From Stramonita haemastoma (Eukaryota; Mollusca; Gastropoda; Neogastropoda; Muricidae): 64,000 nucleotides of DNA. The stretch spans positions 20,923,951 to 20,987,950 of the forward strand of contig CM060342.1 of NCBI GenBank assembly GCA_030674155.1, in the 5' to 3' direction. Positions 51,481 to 62,010 of this stretch are shown one piece after another. Position 1 is the first letter of the stretch. Each line of letters starts with the position of its first letter. A program made the position numbers and the translations under genes. The notes below the pieces were generated by a model that was not told the DNA's origin, did no database searches, and saw nothing but the letters and a program-made list of their open reading frames with translations.

Positions 51481-52049
51481 AACGCCTTCGCAAAAAGCAC
51501 AACTACAAAACAACAATATGACAATCAGTAAGATAAAGGAACAAGCGGTAAGTAAACGAACAGGTCACTGCAGGTACACGTTCTCTTCTTCTATCAAAAA
51601 AAGAAGAAGAAAGAAACAAAAGAAACGCACACATTTCCTGAGAAAAATAAAACTAAATTGTCAACAGCCTGAAGACAAGCACTGCCTTAACGCTCATTTA
51701 TATAGCCTGCTGTCTCTCGGAGAGATTTACATGCAGGGTGTGCGGGATATGTACTTACAAAGCCTCTTTCACTCCCTTTTTATTTGTATCAGGATGAGGG
51801 TAGCAATAGTCTATTATGCCGAACAGAAAACATCTACAATCAACTGTTTTTTTTTCAAAAGCATGGTAGGAAAAAATATTAAAAATACAATTTACCTTTC
51901 GTTTATCTTATTTTGCCTATGTCCATTGGTCCATGTTGCGCTAATGCGCGATGCCTAGAATTCCCTCCCCTGACCATGAAAAACACTGTTGCCTTCTTTA
52001 AAACTACTAAAATTCATAAAGGATTGTCGCCCCATGCTTTGAGTTGCCT

Positions 52050-52150
52050 CCCGTAGCAAGAACGCTGAGGCGCGTTGTAACTGGCGAGAAAAGCTAGTAT
52101 TTGGCTAGTCAGGCGAGTCAGGCTAGTCGGAAGTGACGTAAAGGCTAGTT
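52050..52150 (+). repeat. candidate left terminal inverted repeat
   Basis: CTGAGGCGCGTTGTAACTGG then CGAG at 52062 matches the reverse complement of 61007-60983 (CTGAGACGTGTTGTAAGTAG then GCGAG) at about 21 of 25 positions. A second block CAGGCTAGTCGGAAGTGA (about 52116) matches CAGGCTAGACGGAAGTGA on the reverse strand at about 60915. GGCTAGT and AGGCGAG words repeat in between. Confidence 0.5.
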
Positions 52151-52220
52151 TTTAGGCGAGTATCTAGCAAGACTTGGCGAGACGCTCCTAGAGCAGCTCG
52201 CGGGCTAATACAAAAATGGC
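52116..52220 (+). promoter_or_regulatory. TATA-less promoter with ETS, CRE and YY1-like sites
   Basis: CGGAAGTGACGT combines an ETS/GABP-type core with a CRE half site. GCAGCTCGCGGG is GC-rich. CAAAAATGGCGGCTG at 52211-52225 is a YY1-type element overlapping the start codon. Such a layout is typical of housekeeping promoters in animals. Confidence 0.45.
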
Positions 52221-52327
52221 GGCTGTTTTTGCAGAGCGATCTTCTGTCAGAGTAGGAGTGCTGTATTTGAACAACACATGCTTTAATTGTCGGATTCCCA
52301 AGGTTACCTGGGACAGAATTGCAAATG
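52216..52327 (+). CDS. first coding exon of Myb/SANT gene (putative)
   Basis: It starts ATGGCGGCTG and ends AAATG|GTAAGT in phase 1. It reads MAAVFAERSSVRVGVLYLNN then TCFNCRIPKVTWDRIAN. No domain recognised. Confidence 0.6.
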
Positions 52328-52858
52328 GTAAGTGTTTTTTCAGTAATTTTGGGTGATTTTATGTGGGTAATGGGGAGAGGGATGATTTTCTACTAGTTTG
52401 TTTCAGTTGTGCTGCTACTTTCGTTACTTTCACATGTTTGTCTTATCTCGGCGAATCCTTCTGTCGGTCCAATACGTTCTACTTGTATTTGCAATGACAG
52501 TGACAGTATGTTTGATATGAAAGTAATCAGTTATTATGTCATCAGTGATAGTAATACATTGCATCGTTACATAGTAATACATCACATCGTTTAGCGTGTT
52601 TTTGCTGCAGGGTCATATAGCAACTGGAGCCTGCAGAACCTGTGTGGTGATGTTGTCAGTGAACTCCAGGTGCCGACTGACCAGAAGTATATTAAACAAC
52701 TGGTCGAGGGGGGGATAGGCGAGTTGCCGGACGGTATGCTCGGAAAATTGACCGAGAACACCACCCAGCCGGAGCAGGCCCCTCCATCCGTGCTGCAGAC
52801 ATCGGTAGGCCTACCCATCAGTGACATTTTTTTTTGGCGCACGCCTGTGTGCGCGCGC

Positions 52859-52915
<57 letters not shown>

Positions 52916-53217
52916 TAAGTGGGTTTGCAATGCATTGTACTGCACTGCACATTTTTATGATGATGTTGTTCTTATTTTATGTTTATTCTCTGGTCATGTA
53001 ATATGTTGTGTACTGTATGTGCATGCATTTTTTCCTAATTTTTTGTGTTGGTCAATTTTGTTCACATTCATATGTAACCTATTTAGATTGATTGATTTGA
53101 TTGTACAGTGCAGTAAGCCCATGTTTTGGGGAATTTGCATTTTATTTTTATTATTATTATTTTATTGCTACATGTTATATAATTTTATAATTTTATTTAT
53201 ATATATATATTTATATT

Positions 53218-53315
<98 letters not shown>

Positions 53316-55995
53316 TTCATGTTCCTTTGCAAAATACAGAGGATTATCTCAGGATGGTGTTGCTTTGACAAGTTAATGTGCTGCCATACAAGGGTAATAT
53401 TCGCAATTCGTGAAATCAAACTCAGTCACAGTATTCTGACACCAGCCAACTAATCCAAAACACTTTACACTATACATGTCACAAAAATTAAATAGGTTGC
53501 AAAGAAATGGAGACAAAAAAATATAGACATTTAGTATTATTTTTGTTACAGCAGATACCACAGACTTCCAGCCAAATCAGGCAGGTGACAACCTCCAGCA
53601 GTGTGGATGATGGTGGGGAAGGTGAGGCTCAGGCATCAGATATATAGTTGTTGTTTGTTTTTGTTTTTTTCTCCATTTCTAAGTTCTGCCCCATGGTTTG
53701 GGTGTTGTTGTTTTTTTTTAAGAACACATGGGCCAGAATAGAATTTAGGTTTGAACATTCAAACCAACACAATTATTGACCACAGAAAAAGATGAAAACT
53801 AGCACAACATTTTTTTGTTTTTGATATTGACGAAGTAGTGTCCTAAACTAGTTAGGGCCCAAAAATAACTCTTGTGGTTATGTGAACCCTGTCCTTAGTT
53901 CAGTGTACTTTCTTCTTTTTGATTTCCATGATGGAAATTTGTGAGTTTCATGTGGCATAAAAACATCTGTAAAGGAATGTATACTTTGCTCAGTGTACTT
54001 TTATGACTTTCTTTACAGGAAGAAGAGGCATCTTCTTCAGTTGCCGACAATGAAGAAGGAGGATGTCTGGAAGAGGATTGCGGCAGAAATGAGGGCCTAT
54101 GGCTACAATTTCTCCGCAAGTGTCTGCTTGAAAAAGTGGAGCAATTTAAAGAGTCGGTAAGTGTGTTCATATTGACATTCCTGGAGGCACGCCCTGTTTG
54201 CCTACCATAGTTACACTATAGTACAAAGTGTAATGATCATCATACAATTACAAACATTGAGTCATTATGAGGCTTGCAGCCTGTTCTGACCGACACGGAT
54301 GGCCTACTCTTCCGAAAGGCAGAAAAGGTTTTAAACTGTACGCAAGATGGTCTCTGTGTGTTAGTACATGGGGCTTCAGTTTATTGTCTCACCCAAAGGG
54401 CTTTTATGGAAGTAGAGTCAGTATTGATTAATCTCTGCGACCTGACCTGAGACTGATGTTTTGGTTTTGTGTTTTGAGGACTGGACAGATTATCTTTTGT
54501 TTTTTGCAGTACAATTGGTGATTTGTATTGTTTATGTTGTAGTGTAGTAGGTTATGTTGTGAAATATATGTTGTAAACCCAACTTGCTCGGTCTGGAGAG
54601 TTACTTAGAACGAAAGGTGTTATTCGTCACATTCACAGTGTATTTAGTGTGACTGCTGAGTGAGTTGAGGTAATTCATTTATATTTTCACTCGCCTACTT
54701 TCATCCTCTCTATATTTCTTTCCCCTATTTTTCTACTATCCTCATTCTATCCCCCCTTTATCACTCCTCGGCCCACAAGTAGTCGAGCCCTACTCCTCTT
54801 TAGGGTTACTGAAGAGAATAGGAATTAGTCTAGGACTCTATATTTCCAGTATCAAATTAGGCGGAACAGGAATAAGAGTAGCAACCTAGATAATTTCCGT
54901 GTAGGACCCTCTACATAGGTTCCTGGAGTCAAAGGAACTAGATTGAAATAGGCCGTGATGTTTTACAGAATGTTTGCATGTGTCAGTTGGAAAAAGTAAG
55001 AGTGAATTTGACATTTTGTCTCTGTTTTCAGGTACAAAATCATCTGCGACCAAAACAAGGCCACTGGCAGGGGGAGGACCAGCTGGGCCTATCTGGATGT
55101 CATGGCCGACCTTCTTCACGGCGACCCAGCTGTGGTTCCACCCGTGGTGATTTTCTCACTCAGCGGGGTTACAGGTGTGTTGTAATGAAAGTCTCAACAT
55201 AAAAAAAAATGATGAACATGGTTTTCTATGCACTTCTCACAGAAAAGTAATTAGAGTGGAGCCCAATGATAAATAGGTAAATTACCATTTAACTTTGCCA
55301 ACAACATTTTTGTCTTCCTTTCAAGGTTCTTGAGTGCATATAGTACTGGCTACAACAAATTTCTGCTTACTTCTTTTCAGTGTTCCCTAGTTAGTCTGGT
55401 CATAGTGACAAATCCTGCCATCCGCCTCAGCGACACAACCAAGCCCCATAGCTTCTCCCCATAGCTCCTCCCACTTAGCTTCCCCATAGCTTCTCCCCAT
55501 AGCTTCTCCCCAAGATCCACCTCACTTGGCCATGTCAGGCATCGCAGAGCCCTAGACTTTGGCTTTTGTCTCTAATGACTTTCTGACATCTTTGTTGCAG
55601 TGTACACTCCTGAGGATTCAGGTGCAACAACTGCCACAACAGCACCCACGCTGACCCCAAGATCACCTGTCGCTTCCACATCCAAAGCCAGCCTGCTGGC
55701 TCTTTCATCTGTATCCACCACCCCAAAACGTACTTTCGAAGTGGATGGTGAAGATGGAGTCAAACAAAAGCGCAGGCGGAAGCAAGGGTTCACAGAACCC
55801 TCCCAATGGATGAAGGAATCAAACGAGAGGATGCACAGAACCTTAGAGTGGACTGCTGTGGCTGTGGAGGAGAAAAACAAAATCCTTAGGGAGAAAAACA
55901 AAATCCTTCGGGAGAAAAACAAAATCCTTAGGGAGAAAAACAAAATCCTTAGGGAGAAAAACAAAATCCTTAGGGAGTTCCTGGAGAAAATGTAA
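52216..55995 (+). CDS. Myb/SANT-like DNA-binding protein with heptad coiled coil
   Basis: Exons proposed: 52216-52327, 52611-52804, 53552-53621 (uncertain), 54019-54156, 55032-55174, 55601-55995. Exons four to six join in phase and give PTMKKEDVWKRIAAEMRAYG, YNFSASVCLKKWSNLKSRYK and TGRGRTSWAYLDVMADLL, the hallmark W..IA..M...G.....C..KW.NLK..Y motif of Myb/SANT-like domains (MSANTD/Myb_DNA-bind_4). The tail is Ser/Thr/Pro-rich with a basic KQKRRRKQG nuclear-localization-like patch and five exact EKNKILR heptads. It presumably binds DNA in the nucleus as a dimer. The first helix of the domain and the phase of the 53.6-54.0 kb join are unresolved: exons one to three end in phase 1 while exon four needs phase 2. 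Host gene or transposon-encoded Myb protein are both possible. Confidence 0.75.
52611..52804 (+). CDS. second exon of Myb/SANT gene (putative)
   Basis: Acceptor TTGCTGCAG|, donor ATCG|GTAGGC. It reads SYSNWSLQNLCGDVVSELQV then PTDQKYIKQLVEGGIGELPD and ends in a Gln/Pro-rich stretch. It enters in phase 1 and exits in phase 0. Confidence 0.6.
52858..52917 (+). repeat. (GC)n(GT)n(GA)n microsatellite
   Basis: GCGCGCGC, then about 21 GT, then GA units, 50 bp after the donor of the second Myb-gene exon. Confidence 0.92.
53195..53312 (+). repeat. (AT)n-(AG)n tract
   Basis: TATATATATTTATATT words, then about 17 AT units, then about 22 AG units. Confidence 0.93.
53552..53621 (+). CDS. third exon of Myb/SANT gene (uncertain)
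   Basis: Acceptor TTGTTACAG|, donor GAAG|GTGAGG. It reads QIPQTSSQIRQVTTSSSVDD then GGE. Unspliced, the frame stops at 53648, so this could also be a last exon of a separate short gene. Confidence 0.4.
54019..54156 (+). CDS. Myb/SANT-domain exon
   Basis: Acceptor CTTTCTTTACAG|, donor GTCG|GTAAGT. In the correct frame it reads KKRHLLQLPTMKKEDVWKRI then AAEMRAYGYNFSASVCLKKW and SNLKS, exiting in phase 2. A second frame is also open (EEEASSSVADNEEGG) but does not give the domain. Confidence 0.8.
54272..54420 (-). mobile_element. SINE S1/S4 mid-body fragment
   Basis: CACGGATGGCCTACTCTTCC, AAAAGGTTTTAAACTGTACG and AAGATGG..GGGGCTTCAGTTTATTG match the reverse of the shared body. It lies in the Myb-gene intron 54157-55031. 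Confidence 0.65.
55032..55174 (+). CDS. Myb/SANT-domain exon, C-terminal part
   Basis: Acceptor CTGTTTTCAG|, donor TACAG|GTGTGT. It reads YKIICDQNKATGRGRTSWAY then LDVMADLLHGDPAVVPPVVI and exits in phase 1. Confidence 0.85.
55601..55995 (+). CDS. terminal exon with heptad repeat
   Basis: Acceptor TCTTTGTTGCAG|. It reads VYTPEDSGATTATTAPTLTP, a KQKRRRKQGFTEPSQWMKES segment, the five heptads and EFLEKM before TAA. Confidence 0.88.
55870..55974 (+). repeat. 21-bp minisatellite encoding five EKNKILR heptads
   Basis: Five units of GAGAAAAACAAAATCCTTAG plus G, identical except for one synonymous AGG to CGG. Because 21 bp equals one coiled-coil heptad, copy-number change lengthens the zipper by whole heptads. 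Confidence 0.95.
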
Positions 55996-57235
55996 ACTCC
56001 TTCAGAGCCTCAACAATTCGGTCCAAGGCTTTCTTTACATCAGTGCAGATCTGGTGAAATTATGGTGTTTATAACTACAACAAACACAGTTATGAAATGG
56101 TATTTGCATTTAATTCTTTACCTTATTTTTTTCTTTCATGTTCTAGTCCAATACATATGCTTAAGAAAAGCTTGGCATTTTTCTTTCTAGTCAAATAAAT
56201 GTGATTACGGAAAACTTGCTGTTTTTCATTATTTACATATTTAGCACCTTGAAAAGCAATACATTGGAAACTTGTTAAGTCAGCATCCTGTAATTTATCA
56301 AGTTCGCCGTTTATTTCAGTATACCCATGCTGGTCCTGGCCTCTAATTCTCTTATGCTGTATAAGATGTCGACCTGCTAAGGAGTTTCAACCCTAAGTCT
56401 GATGGTCTCCAGGGGGGTCGATTTATTCAGTTTCCAACTTATTGTTGTTTGTACTACAGTCGGGCCCCATTATAAGAAGCTCACTTACAGTGAATCCCCC
56501 TTAAAAGAAAGCAACAAATTTGGTTCTGTGGGACGTGTTCTTTATTATGACTTAAGAAAGGTCAGATATAAGAATCTCGCTTATAAGAAACCCCTCTTAT
56601 AAGAACGTCAGTTTCTGGTCCCACCAAAGATGTTAGCTGAAATATAAGAAAGTCTAGTCAGTTTTGAGAACTTCACTTTGCAAAAGGGAGACCTCCTTCA
56701 GTCAGTTTCCTATAAGCAAGTTCACCAAACAGAAAGCATTTCCACCAGAATTTCAATTTCAATTGTTGCCTTCAGGACGTCGTTTTCAATGCCACAACAG
56801 CAAAACAAACAGAAAAAAAGGAATTCCTTTGTGCCAGTAGCTATCCGAGTTCTAAACTCATAACACTGACTGAGGTTGTTTTTGTTTGTTTGTTTGCTCT
56901 TTTTTGTTTTTTTGTTTGTGTGTGTGTGTGTTTTTTAATTTCTCTGAATTACTTACCTGCCACTGTTATGTATGTAGCCAATGCATACAGGCATGCACAT
57001 ACATGCATAAGTGCCCATAAAATAAGTATGTCTTATTTTTGGTTTTATTGATTTTTTGATTTGCTTGTAAATTCAAATGTCTTTCTACCAATTGTGTGTG
57101 TGGGGGGGGGATGGGTGGGTGTGCATGGTGTGTATGGGTAGGGGGGGGGGGGGAGCGCGTGTGTGTGCATGTGTGAGTGTGGGGGCGGGTGGGTGTGGAT
57201 TGTATGGGGAGGGGGGAGCGTGTGTGTGTGTCTTC
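55996..57235. other. 3' UTR and intergenic
   Basis: AAATAAATG at about 56196 could be the polyadenylation signal of the Myb gene. The rest has no gene. A TTATAAGAA-rich repeat at 56458-56665 and a G/TG-rich tract at 57095-57235 are the only structure. Confidence 0.5.
56458..56665. mobile_element. possible pogo/Tigger-like terminal fragment
   Basis: CAGTCGGGCCCCATTATAAG opens a stretch with repeated TTATAAGAA/ATAAGAA words and CCCCTCTTATAAGAACG. The CAGT..GGCCCC..TTATAA start resembles TIRs of pogo/Tigger elements. No far end was identified. Confidence 0.3.
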
Positions 57236-57241
57236 ATTTAA

Positions 57242-57270
57242 CGTCTATCCACTAAAAAGTGATTTTAGAC
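57242..57270 (-). repeat. retroposon 3'-terminal stem-loop
   Basis: On the reverse strand GTCTAAAATCACTTTTTAGT then GGATAGACGTTAAATGAAGA, with inner stem CACT/AGTG and outer GTCT/AGAC. It is followed in that sense by (CA)n-like sequence. Confidence 0.6.
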
Positions 57271-57454
57271 AAATGATTGGGGAAAAAAAAAAAAAGAGTC
57301 GGTGTGTTTGTGTGGACAGGTGAATGGAGGATAATAGAAAAAACAACAACAAAACAGGTCTAACCATCAGAAACTGCTTGAACTATACATACTAAAAGAT
57401 AACAAATAGAAGCAAGTGAACTTGAGTAAGATAAATGCTGCAATATATATCATA

Positions 57455-57535
57455 TGTGTGTGTGTGTGTGTGTGACTGTGTGTGTGTGTGACTGTGTGTG
57501 TGTGTGTGACTGTGTGACTGTGTGTGTGTGTGTTC
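57455..57535 (+). repeat. (GT)n with GACT interruptions
   Basis: GT repeats broken by GTGACTGTGTGT units. Confidence 0.92.
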
Positions 57536-57601
57536 TTACAGGCAGTAAATACCATCGATAAGATAACATGTTATTGGAACAAGAAAAAGGTCAAGTCCAA
57601 T

Positions 57602-58018
57602 CTAAAGTAAACGGGCAACTGGACTATGAAGCAAACATTCAGAAATTCTAAAAAATAATGAAAAATCACTGAAAACATTTTCTAATGAACAATCAGGAAT
57701 ATTGGGCAAATATGTTTTTAAAACTTTACATTCAAAAATCAAATGAAAACTTGAAATGTTTTCACCACAACAGCACGTAACACCTGTCACAAATTTTGTT
57801 TTAAATGCATTTAGCTTTAGTCTATAAAGTAGCGAGATTACTTGTCTGAGCTTCACTATACTATAATGTGGAAAATTCGAGACCATATTTTTAAAGTTAT
57901 AAGTCTTTACAATATGATGTTTAGAATTGCTACCAAAATCTTTAACTAATAATTTCATTTCATTCTTGGATTCTTTTTCCAACAGATTGTAAGCCTCAGA
58001 GATTGAGAGTGGATACAT
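57602..58018 (-). pseudogene. LINE C-terminal relic
   Basis: The 138-codon reverse frame reads SNFPHYSIVKLRQVISLLYR then LKLNAFKTKFVTGVTCCCGE and NISSFHLIFECKVLKTYLP. Its CxCGE..H..xxC pattern and SLLYRLKLNAFKTKF block match the + strand relic at 37240-37550. It belongs to a different LINE family from the 2A element. Confidence 0.65.
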
Positions 58019-58095
58019 TAAAATTATTGATCCTTTCTCTTGTTTCGCACCCCTTTTGGCAGCGCGATCTGCCCATTCATTACAAGAATGAATGT

Positions 58096-58226
58096 GTCAC
58101 ATAAAAAGCATCATTTCTCCAATAACATTGTTTCTTTTTCATTTATTCGCATTACATGGACTCTCACGCACAGCATGTATTTTTTGCAACAGCTTGGGCA
58201 GGTCCCTTTAAGCACCTTCTTTCCCC
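58096..58226 (+). repeat. 130-bp dispersed duplication, copy 1
   Basis: CACATAAAAAGCATCATTTC through CAGCTTGGGCAGGTCCCTTT and AAGCACCTTCTTTCCCCTTT is repeated at 58624-58762 with about three differences. The intervening 400 bp is unrelated. Confidence 0.88.
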
Positions 58227-58623
58227 TTTTTGAAAGCGTGTGTGTGTGCGTGCATGCATGTATATGTGCGGGTGCGAACGCGTGCGTATAATGTGTAAAT
58301 AATGGTGATCATATGTCTTTTCTAGTCAATGGTTTTTAAGAACATTGTATCTAAACATTGGTGTGTGTGTGTGCGTGTGTGCAAGCGCGCGGGTAGAGTA
58401 TGAGTGTTTGTGACATTTTTATTTGAAGTTATATAATGTTTGAACAAATATGAAATGTAGCTACTTCATGTGTTTGATTATGATTTGTATCAATATGCCT
58501 GTCAGTATTGTAATTGCCCTTCAGGGATAATTAAAGTGATTTTGACTTTGACCAAAAACCCAACTTGATTCTTTCAGGAAATTTTGTCGTCACACCAGAT
58601 GTGGCTGGCAAGTTTTGAAGACA

Positions 58624-58762
58624 GGCACATAAAAAGCATCATTTCTCCAATAACATTGTGTTTCTTTTTCATTTATTCGCATTACATGGACTCTCACGCA
58701 CAGCATGTATTTTTCGCAACAGCTTGGGCAGGTCCCTTTAAGCACCTTCTTTCCCCTTTTTG
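58624..58762 (+). repeat. 130-bp dispersed duplication, copy 2
   Basis: It matches 58096-58226. Its right end overlaps the end of the candidate minus-strand exon 58738-58899. Confidence 0.88.
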
Positions 58763-58899
58763 ATTGCTGGAATCGGAAAGGCAAAGCCAGCCTCAGATCT
58801 CAAAATTTCTGCCAGCACTTCAAACATGTTGTTGCTGTGGCTTGAATTCTCACAGTGGTCATGAAAACCAATACATGCATAAAATTTGAACAAGTCGGT
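58738..58899 (-). CDS. candidate terminal exon of a convergent minus-strand gene
   Basis: After the acceptor CTTTTTAG| the reverse frame reads TDLFKFYACIGFHDHCENSS then HSNNMFEVLAEILRSEAGFA and FPIPAIKKGKEGA before TAA. The composition is protein-like and phase 0 matches the donor proposed at 60678. No family recognised. Confidence 0.35.
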   Translation of the reverse strand, partial: TDLFKFYACIGFHDHCENSSHSNNMFEVLAEILRSEAGFAFPIPAIKKGKEGA

Positions 58900-59383
58900 C
58901 TAAAAAGTACAGCCTCATTTATTTTATCTTGTTGAGCATATGGCGTTCTCATTCAAGTGTCGTTTGTTTCCAGTAAATGACCATACATTTATTTACTTGT
59001 GTTAGTTATTGTGACTTTATCTTCAAGCAAACTCATGAAATACGGAATCCTGTTGACAATGACAGTTTGGTTTTTTTTAGTTTCCCTGCCGTTTCAGTCG
59101 TAGGCTTTCAATAACACCCAATCAAAACTTATTTCGAGCTTGTTATCTATACCAGTACAAATTAGGTGTCTGATAGTAAGTTTTTATTCAATTTTTTCAA
59201 GGTTCCTTTACGATTTTTTTAACGATTTTTATTCCTGTGATAAGTGATACACTGAAGATCTTGAGCCGACAGTCAAGCATTGATCACTTTATATTTTCTT
59301 TCTGAAAGAAGTTTCTGCTTTATTTTAGTCATGGCTTTTCGTTGATATTTACAGAAATAAAAGTTGTTGAATCCACAAAATTC

Positions 59384-59385
<2 letters not shown>

Positions 59386-59438
<53 letters not shown>
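59386..59438 (+). repeat. (GT)n microsatellite
   Basis: About 26 GT units. Confidence 0.95.
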
Positions 59439-59439
<1 letters not shown>

Positions 59440-60660
59440 AGTTGATTTAGATTTTGAACATTATACCATTGTCGTTGAATTTCAACTAGAACATGGAGCC
59501 AGACTGAGTGAGTCGCCCACCTGAGTGAGGTGGTGACCACAACGTCCCTTCAACGACCGTCTCCCTGCGAACCTCCAACCCCAAAGGCTTTGACACAAAC
59601 TGACCACAGGCACAGAGGTCTATGGGGAAACTGAATCTGAGGTCACCATGAGACCAGAACAACGGGAGCCACCGAATCAGTGGCATTTTTCATTATTGCA
59701 TGCTGATCAATGAGGATGATGTAATGATGCTGCTGTGGAAGTGCATCCACTTTGAGACTACTTGACAGGGTTGTACTCTTCGCTTACTGTCATAATATAT
59801 CCTGGCATCAACCGGGCCCGTGGGATACAGACACCTGCAGTGTTGGTCAGGTAATTTGAGCAACACTCTGAAATTCGCATCCGTAAAGTGGATGAAGCTT
59901 AACTGTGTGGTTCCAGTCTCCCCACTGAGCCCACAGCACACTCGCTCTGGGTAGGAGCCGGCCGGAGCCTGAAAAATCCCTATGTCTCATGGGACTTGAA
60001 AAGAAGAACAGTACTTATTATGGCACCCCCTAATGGTATGTAATTTTGAAACCCCCCTTCCCACCTATCACGCCTCTAATTCAGACAACACAAAACGGAC
60101 ACCAATTAGATATTTCCAACATTTATTACAAACATCCAACCATTTACTCAACCAAAAAAACACTAATTCCACCACTTAAACACCTGAACATCACAACAAT
60201 ACAAGCTCACCAGCTTCACGCCCAGAGTCAAACCCAACCTCACTCTTTCAATCTCTACACATATCAATGGCTCACAATTATTAAGCATCCACATAAACTT
60301 AGTCATATGATAATCTAAATCAAACTCAACACCAATGTATCTTATGTATCCAAAAAATATGTCTTTCACTCTCACCACACCTGCTATCTGGCATTGTCAG
60401 GAAACTCCCTCCCTCCCCCCCCCCCCCACCCCAAGAAGTCCACAACAACAACACGGCTATCTTAGTATCTATAGACCTTGTCAATAAATCTCAACAGGCC
60501 CAATCCACAGAGATGTCGTGTTCAAAAGAGGGAAAAAACACGGGTGAAAAAAAAACCTTCCCAAGTCCTCCAGCACAACACACAGAGGTAGATACAGTTC
60601 TGAAGTCCTCTGGCACAACACGCACAGGTAAATAAAGTTCTCAAAGTGCAAACAAATTAC
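59440..60660 (-). other. intron or intergenic of the candidate minus-strand gene
   Basis: Short reverse frames (59941-59693, 59686-59486, 60378-60163) have no recognisable domain. A C run lies at about 60414-60428. A tandem pair CTTTATTTACCTGTGCGTGT / CTGTATCTACCTCTGTGTGT, each followed by TGTGC..AGGACTT, lies at about 60650-60560 on the reverse strand. Confidence 0.35.
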
Positions 60661-60677
60661 AACCAGCAATCAGTCAC

Positions 60678-60912
60678 CTCCACGAAATTCACCACATGTG
60701 CATCAGGATTTTCGGATTTGTCCTCCACCTCGTCAAATGGCATATCCTGGGGTTGTCTCTGTCTCTGTTTCGATCTGATGGCACATGCCTTAACTGCTTC
60801 TGGCAGATCTGTGTCAGAATCTGTGTCAGAATCGTCAATTAACTCAGAAATTAACACTGCTTCGAGAGAGATCTGCCGAGCGACGCCATGTTGGATAAAT
60901 TCACTTCCGTCT
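60678..60912 (-). CDS. candidate first exon of a convergent minus-strand gene
   Basis: The reverse frame reads EFIQHGVARQISLEAVLISE then LIDDSDTDSDTDLPEAVKAC and ends DAHVVNFVE with donor GAG|GTGACT. It is acidic with an SDTD repeat. The obvious ATGGCG at about 60890 is out of frame with it, so either the start is upstream or the frame is not translated. It sits just inside the candidate right terminal repeat, mirroring the Myb gene on the left. Confidence 0.3.
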
Positions 60913-61010
60913 AGCCTGCCAAGTTACCGTTGCAAAGCCAAGCTAGCGCTTGCGCAGCTCGCGGCAAGACATCTCGCCTGGCTCGCCTACTTACAACACG
61001 TCTCAGATGT
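60905..61010 (-). repeat. candidate right terminal inverted repeat
   Basis: The reverse complement starts CTGAGACGTGTTGTAAGTAG then GCGAGCCAGGCGAG and later CAGGCTAGACGGAAGTGA, pairing with the left repeat at 52050-52150. The right copy is about 34 bp longer between the two matching blocks. No clear 2- to 9-bp target duplication was found. Confidence 0.5.
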
Positions 61011-61488
61011 CTTCTTTGTTCTTACTAAAATTCATAAAGGACCGCCGTTTCAGGGGAGTTAATTAAAGAAACCCACAAAATAACTTACACCACGAAGAAT
61101 TCTTTCGTGTCTAGTTTTGAATATATGACATCATTTACATCCCTAAAATACAATTCTGACGGTAGATATCCCGATCATTATTTTGCTCGACAACAGAAGA
61201 CATTTTGTTTCAAACTCACAGAAATCATGCCGATACATCGGACATTCTAGAGTATATATTTTTTTCTGGAGAGAGAATGAACGTATAATAAACGAATGTG
61301 TGAATAACTTTATTTTTAATGGTTACAGAGTAAGTATGTACAAACTTTTCCCATCTGCCCTTGTCCTGATTAGGGACTATGTATTTTAAAAAATACCACT
61401 CACACAACCACCACCACCAGTTTAACCTATGATTTCAAGAAAAAAATATAGGTATGCATTTAAGAAACACACAATCCCCACTGAGTAC

Positions 61489-61490
<2 letters not shown>

Positions 61491-61560
<70 letters not shown>
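61491..61560 (+). repeat. (GA)n microsatellite
   Basis: About 35 GA units. Confidence 0.95.
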
Positions 61561-61564
<4 letters not shown>

Positions 61565-61746
61565 ATATTAAGTGATGTTAAATTTCTGTCACTTGTAGGC
61601 TGTACTGACCACGGCTTGTCTAGGAAAGGCCCTGGGTGGCTGTTGTACTCCAGCGATATAGAATTATTTGCTTATGGTTATGATTTGGAGTAAAATAAAA
61701 TATATTTCATTATGTATATAATTATGCGAGTTCTCTCATTCATTGA

Positions 61747-61781
61747 CGTCTTTTCACATTAAAAGAATTTAGACAATTATA

Positions 61782-61860
<79 letters not shown>
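61747..61860 (-). repeat. degenerate stem-loop plus (CA)n
   Basis: On the reverse strand a (CA)n array of about 38 units is followed by GTCTAAATTC..ATGTGAAAAGACGTCAATG, the decayed terminal hairpin of the family at 128 and 37830. Confidence 0.5.
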
Positions 61861-61861
<1 letters not shown>

Positions 61862-61871
61862 ACGCGTGTGG

Positions 61872-62010
61872 CACGTCCTTTTCTTGCTGCCTCATCTTCA
61901 TTAAAGTTCCTGCCCTATTGTTCCCACGGCGCTCATTCTGATTCTCCACAGCTGCCATGACTAGATTCGTGTTGTATCTTCAGGATCAGAAAATCACAGG
62001 TTTAGTTGTA
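61872..62010 (+). repeat. interspersed repeat related to 1146-1370
   Basis: CTTGCTGCCTCATCTTC, CCCTATTGTTCCCAC, GGCGCTCATTCTGATTCTCC and CTAGATTCGTGTTGT match 1146-1245 in order. Confidence 0.5.

Noticed and set aside
55572..55964. Reverse-strand frame with ILFFSLR repeats
   Set aside because: It is the antisense shadow of the EKNKILR heptad exon.
56000..60900. Search for a DDE transposase (HARBI1-like) partner of the Myb protein
   Set aside because: No HARBI1-type signature was found by eye; the transposon idea therefore rests on the terminal repeats and gene layout only.
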